Assembly: GCA_035236585.1 (NCBI GenBank)
Contig: CP141130.1
Location: forward strand, 80,237,944 to 80,301,943
Source: Warburgia ugandensis
Lineage: Eukaryota; Streptophyta; Magnoliopsida; Canellales; Canellaceae
Reading direction: 5' to 3'
Length of the DNA stretch: 64,000 nucleotides
Below are positions 33,951-43,966 of this stretch, in pieces (the stretch's first letter is position 1; every line of letters begins with the position of its first letter). The translations under genes were made by a program, and so were the position numbers. The notes under the pieces are model-generated. The model made no database searches and had not been told where the DNA came from. It saw nothing but the letters and a program-made list of their open reading frames with translations.

Positions 33951-35569
33951 AAGGAAACATTAGGGCCCCTAATGATATGTAGCCATGTGCTAATGATATG
34001 AACCCATGTGCAAGGATTTATGTGTGATAATAGTCCACTCTTTGTCTTGTGAACAAAGATACATAGATAACTTATATTTATATAAGTTATTGTGATGTCT
34101 TAGACTGGCAATGAGTTATTATAATATGTCCAATTTAGAGACAATGAGTCATGATTATATATGTTGGTAATATTCTCTTACTATATTTTAATTCAAAGTT
34201 GATTTCAAAGCAGATTTTATTTTTCTTTATTTTGATTAAGTAAAGTTTTTTTTGTTTTGTTTTTGCAAGAGTAAAATAATTAAAGTTAAGCTAGAAAATT
34301 CCATTTATGCTGGTATATGTGTATAATAAAACCTCGATAAATTAATAGCGTTGGAATCAAATAGTCTAATTAAGTTGGCAAGGTGTTATATTGTCAAAAC
34401 AGTCCATTAAAATAATATGATAGAGAAACCTATGTTTTGTAAATTAATATGATATGGGCAAACTATGTTTTGCTATATTTTTTAGTTAGGTTCAACTTCA
34501 ACAGTTCAAGTATAAAGTTTTAGGGTTTGAGGTTCAGGGTTCAAGGTTAAGGGTTAGTGGAAAATATTAAAAATATATTATGTTAAAAGTTTAGTGAGGG
34601 CATTAATTTATCATGACCAATAAATATATAGTATTTATTAGTGTGAATATTAATCTATTGAGATTTAATTAGACCCATATTAAACACATACATATATATG
34701 ACATATGTATATATTATCAATGTATATAATTTTCTTTAAAAATAAAAGTATAAATAATTCTTTACACGAAAGTACAATGGCATAAGAAAAATCTCTCCTC
34801 TTGTGACCAAAGTTCAAGACTATACATGGGTGTGTATATTATTAAAAAAAAAATTGTATAAATAATTCCTCATTTCTAAGCTTTAAAGTCAATGAATCAT
34901 GATGGTATATGTTGGAGAAGGATAATTATTTATTTAAACTCAAATGTCAATTCTGAACTTATTTTTTCCTCCAAAGACAAAAGACAAATTTTGTAAAAAT
35001 ATAGCTAGAAAAATGGAAGGCCTGAATACCACCGTGCAATCCATTAATTAAGGAGAAAATCCATACATTATTCCAACTTGAACTGCTGAACAAATAAAAT
35101 AAAAAAATAATTTTTTTTAATAGCATAAACAGTTCTAAAACGATTACAGACAAAAATACTTGCTTAAGGATGAGAGAATTGCTGCTTTAGGCCTTTAATT
35201 AATAGCACCGGATTCTTGCAACAATTTTGGAAAATGCTACAAACATGGTAAGCTGTAAGGCCCTTCCCAACAGCTAGCCACTTGTCTAACATGTGGATGT
35301 GATCTCATCCATTGATCTTCGTTCATTCCACCTTGATTGGATGATTCTAGCTTCTTGATTCATCAACTAGTCTTGTCTTCTTGATATGGAAATCCAATTC
35401 CATCAAGAATCCAATTCCTGCTGGAAATCAAACCTCGTGTATTTTTGGACAGATCCAGTTCCCATATAACACGAAACCTGAGTTCCATGGTCATCAGTAA
35501 CTGCTGGAGATGGAATAGTTTTCCTAGGCAGTGCATTTCTAAGGGAAAGCAATTCCTTATTTAAACAAG
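33951..35569. other. AT-rich intergenic DNA, no gene seen
   Basis: Very AT-rich. A short degenerate telomere-like stretch (TTTAGGGTTTGAGG and related) lies near 34519-34557, too irregular to call an interstitial telomere. Confidence 0.4.
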
Positions 35570-35718
35570 GAGGGCAACCCGTACACGAATCTCCTGCAGA
35601 TGCGGGGTTTGAAAAATGGGCGGACTATAAAGGGTGTATAGTATGTAGCTTTACATTGCATTTTTAACAAAAGGCTGTTTCTACGCCTCAAACCCGTTAC
35701 CTCAGGTCACACCTGCCA
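35570..35718 (-). mobile_element. Au-type SINE, head missing
   Basis: Reversed copy: GAGGGCAACCCGTACACGAA, GATGCGGGGTTTGAAAAATG, AAAGGCTGTTTCTACGCC and GTTACCTCAGGTCACACC, then an abrupt end. No target-site duplication found. Confidence 0.8.
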
Positions 35719-36612
35719 GACTCCGAAGAACGATATCATCTGCTTGGTCAATCTTTTCAATGGATTGGATTTTTATATGATGGTTGTGCATATTTCTACT
35801 TGGAAAATATCAGTAGGCAAAATTAAAAATGTGGCCTCACTGTGAATGATCCGAGTCATTCATCTTATAGGGTGCTATATGGATGATTCGTGTGTACAAT
35901 TTCCACCAATTCGATGAATCTGAGTCAGTGCTTGCTTTGTGGACGGTTTTGATGATGAATTTAAACTGCCGGTTCTCATTTTCTAGCCGTCCATTGAGAG
36001 CCCACAAATCAGAGGATTTGAATTATCAACAGATATAAGTTTGTTTGTGGCTCGTTGACTGCCAGATACATGGTTCGGACCATTGGAGGAACATCAATCG
36101 GTGGATAAGATTTGGTCTATAGTGTATCTAAGATGTGGACCAGAAGACCAGAAGACAGATGGTTTAGATCATCAACCATCTGGGCCTTGCAGTGAACTGA
36201 TCTTGCAGCTGACGATTGTAGTGGTTCACCCATCACCTTGTCCGGTCTAGATGGACGATTGGTTAGTTGAACTGCATTTCACTTTTCAGTTCTACAGATC
36301 TGATCTTCATATTCATCTTCTAGTACAAAATGGACGGCTGAGAAAGCTCAGAAAAGATTAACAGACTGGTACGGAAGGTTTGGATCACCAGATCTCTGGG
36401 CCCAGGTTTACCCCTGCACTGATCCACATACAGACACCACTACAACTTACATGATCTAGTGGTTCACCCAACACTATCCGGTCTAGGAACTAGGAATTAT
36501 TCACTTCAATCTTTGCAATCAAGTTGGTGTTATACTTACACCTCCTATTGATACCATTGGCTGTACTGCTCCGCAATGGGCCTATGGGGCCACAAGAAAT
36601 ACCCAAGTCAGT
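35719..36612. other. Intergenic DNA with a diverged direct repeat
   Basis: GTGGTTCACCC...TCCGGTCTAG occurs at 36231 and 36459, 228 bp apart, within similar surrounding text, so part of this region is an old duplication. No gene seen. Confidence 0.4.
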
Positions 36613-36626
36613 TGAAATGGCCACTT

Positions 36627-36798
36627 GATAAAAAAGGGCAGCCTGGTTCACAAAGCTCCCCTGTACACAGGGTCCAGGGAGGAGGCAGACCACAAGGGTT
36701 AATACATTGTATTTTACAAGAACCTATTTTTATGCCTTGAACCTGTGACCTCAAGGTCACACGACGACAACTCTACTATTACGCCAAAGCTTCCCTTC
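36627..36798 (-). mobile_element. Au-type SINE, full length
   Basis: Reversed signature from AAAAAAGGGCAGCCTGG to ACGCCAAAGCTTCCCTTC. Target-site duplication TGAAATGGCCACTT at 36613-36626 and TGAAATGGGCACTT at 36799-36812 (13 of 14). Confidence 0.9.
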
Positions 36799-36812
36799 TG
36801 AAATGGGCACTT

Positions 36813-37188
36813 AATATTGGACAGAAACTTGGGGTCAGTTGATAGTCCCTATGAAGTGGGTGTTTGTGTCTGGATCTGTTGGCAAACTCTTGGATAGTCA
36901 GGAAGGTCCAAATAGTTGATGATTCAAGTTGCTTGAACGGCCATCACACAAGCATGCATGATCTGGACTTTCTAAGTTGGACTAGAATTGTCCATAACAT
37001 GACTTAGCCCAGCTAATAATGGGCTGAAAGAAATGGTTCCTTACAGGATTCAGATCGGTCCACAATGCTTATAAGAAGGGTGTTCAGGGGCAGGCGGTAA
37101 CAGAATGAGAATAGAGCTGAATCGTTAGACGAAGCGAGACCAAACCTGCAAGCAAACAGGTTCTGAAGTTTGGTGTAATTTAAGTTCA
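36813..37188. other. Intergenic DNA, no gene seen
   Basis: Nothing recognisable. Confidence 0.4.
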
Positions 37189-37200
37189 TATGGACTAGTA

Positions 37201-37357
37201 AAAAGTTGTCATCATGTGACCTTGAGGTCACAGGTTCAAGGTGTGGAATCAGCATCTTGCAAAATGCAAGGTAAGACAGCCTACTATAGGCCCTTGTGGT
37301 CCGCTCCTTCCCCGAACCTGGCATAGGCTGGAGCTTCGTGCACCAGGGCTGCCCTTT
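37201..37357 (+). mobile_element. Au-type SINE, 5'-truncated, with perfect target-site duplication
   Basis: Begins AAAAGTTGTCATCATG inside the head and ends GGGCTGCCCTTT. TATGGACTAGTA is found intact at 37189-37200 and 37358-37369. Sequence is close to the apparent family consensus, so it looks young. Confidence 0.92.
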
Positions 37358-37369
37358 TATGGACTAGTA

Positions 37370-37563
37370 GAAAGTAGGCTTGGTTAGTGAAGTCTAACAC
37401 TCTGGTGCAGAGACGGTCTCTCCTGTTTTAGATCACGGGTTAGAGGGGCTCATGGACTCATGGATGGATTCTTATACGTGCATGCAAGTAATATTTTGCT
37501 GCATATTATTAGTCGTGTAAGTAGGCCTCGTCCAATATCTTTTAAATAATTCATTATGTTTAT
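37370..37563. other. Intergenic spacer between SINEs
   Basis: Nothing recognisable. Confidence 0.3.
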
Positions 37564-37748
37564 GAAGGGGAGCCTTGGCGCAACAGTAAAAGTTGTTGTC
37601 ATGTGATCTTGTGGTCATGGGTTTAAGGCATGGAATTAACCTCTTGCAAAATGCAAGGTAAGGCTGCCTACTATAGGCTCTTGTGGTCTGCCCCTTCTTT
37701 GAACTCCGCATAGGCAGGAGCTTTGTGTACCGTGGCTGTCCTTTTTTA
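37564..37748 (+). mobile_element. Au-type SINE, full length
   Basis: From GAAGGGGAGCCTTGGCGC through CTCTTGCAAAATGCAAGG and GGCTCTTGTGGTCTGCCCC to GTGGCTGTCCTTTTTT. Target-site duplication unclear. Confidence 0.9.
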
Positions 37749-37882
37749 TTCTGTTCATAAGATTCATCCTCTATCTAAGATGGAAGGGCACCAAAAATGT
37801 AATCAAATGTGTACCCTAAAGTAGTCTCATAACCCCTAAAGTTTGTGGATGGTATTAACATAAAATAAAATCTTTGTTGAGT

Positions 37883-38055
37883 ACTAGGTGCAATAGTAGA
37901 GTTATTATCACGTGATATTGAGGTCACAGATTTAAAGAGTGGAAACAGCCTATTACAAAATGCAAGGTAAGCCTATATACTATTGACCCTTGTCATCTGT
38001 CCATTCCCCGAACTTCGCATATGCAAGAACTTCGTGCACCCGAACTGCACTTTAG
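37883..38055 (+). mobile_element. Au-type SINE, full length, diverged head
   Basis: Head TAGGTGCAATAGTAGAG, then GATATTGAGGTCACAG, TGCAAGGTAAGCC, and a CCCGAACTGCACTTT end. Weak duplication AATCTTTGTTGAGT at 37869-37882 and AATCATTGTTGAAT at 38056-38069. Confidence 0.85.
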
Positions 38056-38152
38056 AATCATTGTTGAATGCTATCCACACTTGAAAAGAGGCTTATTGTG
38101 GAGGTACCCATTGTATAAGCTTTAGGATACCCCATCTTGGAAGATAGCAAAT

Positions 38153-38316
38153 AAAGGGACAGCCCTAGTGCACGAAGCTCCCGCCTATGCGGGGTCTATG
38201 AAAGGGGTGGACCATAAGGGCCTAGAGTATATAGTTTTACCTTGCATTTTGCAAGAGACTGTTTCTATGTCTTGAACCTGTGATCTCAAGGTCACATGAC
38301 GATAACTTTTACCGTT
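38153..38316 (-). mobile_element. Au-type SINE, 5'-truncated, with target-site duplication
   Basis: Reversed signature from AAAGGGACAGCCCTAGTGCA to ACGATAACTTTTACCGTT. GATAGCAAAT at 38143-38152 recurs at 38317-38326. The GCGCCAAGGCTCC head is missing. Confidence 0.9.
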
Positions 38317-38326
38317 GATAGCAAAT

Positions 38327-38899
38327 CTGATGAACAAAATGAATCACTGACAAAATATGGGCAGTCGGTCTAGCATGCCCAAAAAATACCCCACTTATGA
38401 GATGTTATGATATGCATGAATTTAGGTATTAAACATTGGTTCTAAAAAGTTGGACTCCAAAGATATCATTCTCGAAAAAAGAATCCAATTTTTTAGTTAT
38501 TTTTTATTAATTTTGTGTATGAAAAAAAGAGAGACGCACGTTATATTATGATTTTAAATCAGAAGAGAGATTTTAATGACAAGGATTTGGTGTATCATCA
38601 ATTTCTAAAGAGTGGAATAAAAAACAACAATAGAATTTTTTTTAAAAATATTAAAAGTTTTAAATAAGGGATGATTAAAAGAGGAAATCTTTATTGGTTT
38701 CACCTCCTATTTCTTAGGAAGTGAAAGAATTGTTTGATCGAGAAGATCCAATGCTAAATAGAATCCATCCGTGACGCACAATCCATCCTTGGATTCCTTA
38801 TGACATAATTGGACGACTATTAAATGATCGATCAAAGTTAAAAGAAGATGCGAGATCCCAAAATATTATCTCATGGACCCATCTTAGATATGTCAATTT
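38327..38899. other. AT-rich intergenic DNA, no gene seen
   Basis: Nothing recognisable before the terminal-inverted-repeat element at 38900. Confidence 0.4.
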
Positions 38900-39433
38900 T
38901 AGGGGTGCCAAAATATGACATGACATGATAACATGACTTGAACCCGACACGAATTTAGCAGGTTAGGGTTGAGTCTTATGGGGTTCATGTCATTTTCGGG
39001 TTACATGCCAAAAATCGTGTCGTGTTTGAGTCAATCAATGTTGACCCGCCGTGTTGACCTATTTGACATGCAACCTATTAATTCATCGTGTTGACCGACC
39101 TAACCCGCAAGTTGTTAACCAATCGAGTTGAAAATATAGGACCATTTATTAAAAATCATCCTATATTACTATAGTAATAAAGGATGGTTCATCTGAAACT
39201 GTCTTATATTACTATATTAATATTAAAGAACCATCATATATTAGTTATTTTACATTTAGTTAATAGTGTTACATGAGTCGTGTCGTGTGATGTCGACTTG
39301 TTTAATAATCGTGTCGTGTTTGTGTCACAGGTTCTTGACAGGATTATTAAGCGGGTCTATGTTCGTGTCAACCCATATACTATAATGAGTTAGTCTCAAC
39401 ACGACATGAACACAACCCAAATTGCCACGCGTA
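38900..39433. mobile_element. GTGTCGTG-rich terminal-inverted-repeat element, copy 2
   Basis: About 530 bp, co-linear with 18327-18796, sharing GATTTAGCAGGTTAGGGT-like text, AACCAATCGAGTTGAAAATA and TTAGTTATTTTACATTTA. Ends TAGGGGTGCCAAAAT and AAATTGCCACGCGTA are imperfect inverted repeats. No flanking duplication was found. It has no coding capacity. Confidence 0.65.
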
Positions 39434-39940
39434 TATATCATAACCAAATAATCGTTTATGGATGAACTAGACCGGTCTTGCAAAATGAACCGCTCAGAGC
39501 TTATAAATGATGGCAGCATGACCACTTGTAAAGGTTCATTATGTCCGTGGTTGCAAACCATTCCACGTCTTCCTTGGAAGGCCAAATGACGGGTTCAATG
39601 TACCCTTGACACTTGAATTAAATACCCTCAACATCTTCCTAAATTTCAATCACCCCTCATACTCGCTTCCAGCTCAAAATGTAAACACCTAATCACCTAC
39701 TACATGGGCCGCACTTACATGAAAATTTCAAAGAATTAAACTCTTAGGATCAAATTGTTATGAAGATGCAAATTAAAAAAGAAAAGAAAAGAAATTAAAA
39801 ACAAGAAATACACAAATTTACGTACTTCTCTCTGAACGAGGTACATTTATGGGCTCACGCAAGTTTCACTCTCTCCATGGTGAGAAAATAACTGTCATAA
39901 AGTAGAAAAAATTTCTCCAACCCTCTATAAAACTTTAGGG

Positions 39941-39941
<1 letters not shown>

Positions 39942-39986
<45 letters not shown>
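39942..39986. repeat. (CA)n microsatellite
   Basis: About 45 bp of uninterrupted CA dinucleotides. Confidence 0.95.
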
Positions 39987-39987
<1 letters not shown>

Positions 39988-40130
39988 TTTAGTTGTTTAG
40001 TGCAGGTGCAAAGAGTAAGTGACATCTAATTGGTTAAAAAAAAGTAAAAAAACAAAAAATGTTTAAGAAAAGGATAGCTAGAAAAATTTTCCTAGAAAAT
40101 CAAATGTTACCTGTGTGTGTGTTGACAAAA
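39987..40130. mobile_element. Microsatellite-linked foldback element, copy 3
   Basis: Right after the CA run comes AGTGCAGGTGCAAAGAGTAA and TGACATCTAATTGGTTAA. Near 40098-40123 an inverted counterpart reads AATCAAATGTTACCTGTGTG. Copy 2 at 30880 shares both parts. Confidence 0.55.
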
Positions 40131-40190
40131 TAGAAAACCGTCTATCCTAGGGTTACCCTTGACCCTAATTTTTAGTCTAATATAATTTGA

Positions 40191-40307
40191 TGCGTGGAAT
40201 CAACTTCTTTCAAAATACAAGGTAAGGCTGCTTACTATAGGCCCTTGTGGTCCGCCCCTTTCCCGGACTCCGCATAGGTAGGAGCTTCGTGTACCAGGGC
40301 TGCCCCT
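40191..40307 (+). mobile_element. Au-type SINE, 5'-truncated
   Basis: Begins at GCGTGGAATCAACTTC and keeps the body through GGCCCTTGTGGTCCGCCCC to CCAGGGCTGCCCC. Flanks TATAATTTGAT and TACATTATGAT match only loosely. Confidence 0.85.
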
Positions 40308-40936
40308 ACATTATGATCAAGCCAATCCGGCTATATAGTCATAATACAATTCCAATTATTGTGCATTTACCTTGAATTGGTTACCAAGGGTGGAATCCAA
40401 TTCTCATCCTGTAATTGAAAACAGTGGCCTTGTGTCTTTTACTTGGGTATTTGACTAACTTTGATACAAACACCAGTCTGCTGTAAAATCAACTCTGCAT
40501 GACCAAATTGGTTATAAGTAAGCTTGCAATGGTAAGATGTAGGAGAATAGGATTAGATGGTTTGTGATCTAAACCACTTATCTTCCACAACACATACTGA
40601 GAGATTTGGATGGTGGGCCCATAATCTAGCGCCTGTCCAATGTAAGAAACCATGTAGATCACTGCCTCCATGGACCCCAGAAGGACTAGGGGCACTTTGA
40701 AATTTTTGTGCACTTTCCAGGCTATTATTGTACTCCAACAAAACATGGAATTAATCACAACAGCTGACGAAACCAAATGGCGTTTGGGACAAAAGAAGTC
40801 TGGATTCAGTGGAACCAAAACTTCCCCCCATCTCATTCTTCTCCACGTTACAAAGACTTTACCCTTTTCTTCTTCTTCCTATCCTTCTTCCTTGTTCAGT
40901 TCTGGCATCTTGCTTTGTTCTCGAGTGCATGTTTTC
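40308..40936. other. Intergenic DNA; CT-rich just before the small ORF
   Basis: From about 40850 to 40915 the sequence is CTTCTTCTTCC-rich, as some plant 5' leaders are. No other feature recognised. Confidence 0.35.
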
Positions 40937-41128
40937 ATGGCGATCTTTGTGGTAGATGATGGTTCAGGTTGGATATTACTTACCACCTCTGTGCTGCTTC
41001 TCCTCTACTTGGTGATTACTCTGCTGGAGCTGGCTTGGAATTCTCCACCTTCTTCTCTCCTTCCAGACTGCTGTTTTCCTTTGTATCAGATCACCTTAGA
41101 TGATCCAAAAGTATTTGGTGAATTTTGA
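40937..41128 (+). CDS. Candidate 63-residue one-helix membrane protein
   Basis: ATG at 40937 to TGA at 41128. The peptide opens MAIFVVDDGSGW, then has a hydrophobic run of about 20 residues (residues 12-32, with TSVLLLLYLVITLL) able to span a membrane, then a short Pro/Cys-containing tail ending KVFGEF. A pyrimidine-rich stretch precedes it and a T-rich stretch follows, as around an expressed short gene. It matches no family I recognise. The frame is open upstream too (from 40670), so the start is uncertain, and chance is a real alternative. Confidence 0.3.
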   Translation: MAIFVVDDGSGWILLTTSVLLLLYLVITLLELAWNSPPSSLLPDCCFPLYQITLDDPKVFGEF

Positions 41129-41715
41129 TTTTCTTTTTGTTCTTTTACACTTTCCTTTTTGTGTGTATCTGAGCTTGTGTGATGTAATATTGTCCCAAGT
41201 TTGAAAGAAATGAACGAAAAATAAGTTTCTTTGGTGATCAAAGTAGTTCTTGTTCATCTCTTCCTGGCTCCGGCTAGGCCATGCATGGCACCAAAATCTT
41301 CTCCATTCTTTGTTCCTGACTATTTATGTCGGATTATATAAGCCTTGGGGATAGGTTTATTGGATTATAGTCGGCCATAATTTGCAGTATAAACTGGATT
41401 ACATAAGCCTTCCCAATTGAGCCTTTGATTAGGATTATCTGTTGTCTCAGATTGTGAGGTTAAGGACCTGTCTAGAATGGATTGGGTACCACATAATTTA
41501 GCATATTGGCTTGAACAAAATGTCTTTTAAGTTGGCCTTTTGTCACTGATCAATGCAAATAATACTCAAGACATACAGCATAAATTGCAACAATCAGTAT
41601 ATAATTGGTGAGCATTCTCTGAATAATCAATAAGTTAACTGGCAAGCTTTGTTCAATGGTCCAACAAATACCCTTAAGAATACCACATTTAATCAATCGA
41701 CACAAAGTAAACATG
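41129..41715. other. Intergenic DNA, no gene seen
   Basis: Nothing recognisable beyond the possible 3' UTR of the small ORF. Confidence 0.35.
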
Positions 41716-41935
41716 TCTATTACCAACCTTAACTAAAAGGACAGCCTAGATGCACGAAGCTCCCTCCTAGGCAAGGTTCAGAGAAGGGGCGGACTACAAG
41801 GGTCTATAGTACGCAGCCTTACCTTACATTTTTGTAAGAGGTTATTTCCATGCCTTGAACTCGTAACCTCAAAGTCACATGACAATAACTTTACCATTGC
41901 GCCAAGGCTCCCTTCTATTACCAACCTTAACTAAA
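41716..41935. repeat. 22-bp perfect target-site duplication of the SINE at 41738-41913
   Basis: The repeat starts TCTATTACCAACC and occupies 41716-41737 and 41914-41935 without mismatch. Confidence 0.95.
41738..41913 (-). mobile_element. Au-type SINE, full length, perfect 22-bp target-site duplication
   Basis: Reversed signature from AGGACAGCCTAGATGCACG to GCGCCAAGGCTCCCT. It ends 32 bp before the Copia element, whose insertion left this SINE and its duplication intact. Confidence 0.95.
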
Positions 41936-41945
41936 CGACAAATAT

Positions 41946-42286
41946 TGATGAAGTCCATCCCCATAATCATGCCTGAAGAATCCTACAAATTAAAACAAGT
42001 TGGTTAAATATAATCTAGATTAGGAGTCCTAATCAGAAAAGAAAAAGGATAGTAGGATTGAAATCCTACTAGGAAACTTTTCACCGCCTCTGGCTCCTAT
42101 AAATAGGACCAGAGGCAGAGCCAAAATCATTAGAATTGAACAGGTGTAATCCTTTCTCATAGTGAAGATATTCCCCTCCTCCTCCCATGGACGTGGCTAT
42201 ACATAGCCGAACCACGTAAACCCTTTTTGTGTTCTGTGTGTAATTGTGTTTCTGTGTGATTTTAATCCTAATTGTTGCGCTTAACA
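41946..42286 (+). repeat. 5' LTR of the Copia element
   Basis: 341 bp, TG...CA ends. CCTATAAATAGGACC near 42096-42110 contains a likely TATA box for the element's own transcription. Confidence 0.95.
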
Positions 42287-42289
42287 AAA

Positions 42290-42301
42290 TGGTATCAGAG
42301 C
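42290..42301 (+). other. Primer binding site of the Copia element
   Basis: TGGTATCAGAGC, complementary to the 3' end of plant initiator methionine tRNA, 3 bp after the 5' LTR. Confidence 0.95.
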
Positions 42302-43966
42302 TAGGTGAACACAGAAGAAGACTGTTGGAAAAGAACTGGCAATGTAGAAGATCAACTGGACCTAGGCCAAGAGAGGCCCAGATCCACGTTCAGACTTGGG
42401 CTAGAACTAGTAGATCAAAAAATTGATAAAGACATACTCTCTAAGGTTTAAAATAGAACCGTGCAAAATTACAGAGGGCACCCCTACGTGCTCAATCAGC
42501 ACCCCCCTAAATTGATAAAGACACGCTCTTGAACAGAAAATTTAGGGCATCCCTAAAATTGTCAAAAATACCCTTTCTAAGGGTTTTGACTGTTTTGAAC
42601 TCATCTGTACACTCCATTCTTCCCAATTCTACTTAGAAAAGATAGAAATAGAGTTTGAAACCATGGAAGAGACTAGTTTTGGGAATATCATGGCTGGGGC
42701 CATGATAAAATTAAATGCCATAAATTATACGCTGTGAAAACCTAGAATGGAAGACCTTTTGCACTGCAAAGATCTTCATGGCCCCTTAGATGATTATGGA
42801 AAAAGACCTGAGGGAGTTTCTGAAAAAGACTAGATAAAAATGAATAAGAAAACCATAGGTTAGATCCGACAGTGGATTGATCACAACGTATTTCACCACG
42901 TTGCTCAAGAAGAAAATGCTTATATTCTCTAGAAAAAGTTAGAGAATATGTATCAAGCTAAGATGACTCGAAACAAGCCATTGCTAATAAAAAGGCTTGT
43001 TAATCTAAAGCTAAGGAGCAGAATGACTGTGGCTGAACATACCAGTGAATTTCAAAATCTGGTTAATCAGCTAGAAACTGGCGTTACAACTTGGAGATGA
43101 ATGACAAGCTCTACTATTACTAGCTCACTACCTGAAAGCTAGGAGACACTAGTAATTTCATTCAGCAACTTAGTACCAGAAGGAGAGAAGTCAGCATAGA
43201 CCAGGCACATGCCATAGTAACAGAAAATAAGCACATTGGGAGAGACAGACAAAGGGGGAGGAGCAAGAGTAGACCAAGAGGGAGATCGCAGACTCACAAT
43301 AGATCAAAAAGTCAACCCAGAGGACATTTCAAGTGTTACCACTACGACATTCCAGGGCATATGAAGAGAGATTGTCGAAAACTGAAGAAAGAGATGGGTC
43401 ATGGCAAGCCAAAGGAGGATAATGGTGAGACACTAGTCACCATTGCTCAGGACATAGCAGTACTCACTACTAAAGAAGAGTCATGCCTGCACGTGATCAA
43501 GAGCAAAGCAGAGTGGGTGATAGACACAACAGCTTCATATCACACCACCCCATACAAGAACTTCTTCATCACATACAAAGAAGGAGACTTTGGCACTGTT
43601 AAGATGGGGAATGACAATTCCTCAAAAATAGTTGGGATCGATGATGTGCAAATAAAGACAAACATAGGCTGCACAGTAGTACTCAAGGATGTATGACACA
43701 TACACGAACTTAGACTAAACCTGATATTAGTCCTAGCTCTTGACAGACAAGACTACAGCAACTACTTCGGCAACAGTACTTGGAAACTGATGAAAGGTGC
43801 TATGATTGTGGCTAAAGGACACATATCAGCACAATGTACAAGACCCACACAAGAATATCTAAAGACAGCCTTAACGTAGTGGAAGACTCAGCCACATGGG
43901 AGAGAAAGGTCTGTTCATACTTACAAAGAAACAGCTCATCAAACTAGTCAAAGGTATAGCCCTTAA

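Noticed and set aside
34519..34557. Telomere-like TTTAGGGTTT stretch
   Set aside because: Units are irregular and few; more likely a simple AT/G-rich repeat than an interstitial telomere.
9327..41913. Au-type SINE heads considered as tRNA genes
   Set aside because: They have box A and B-like motifs but no intact acceptor or anticodon stems, and each is followed by the SINE body.
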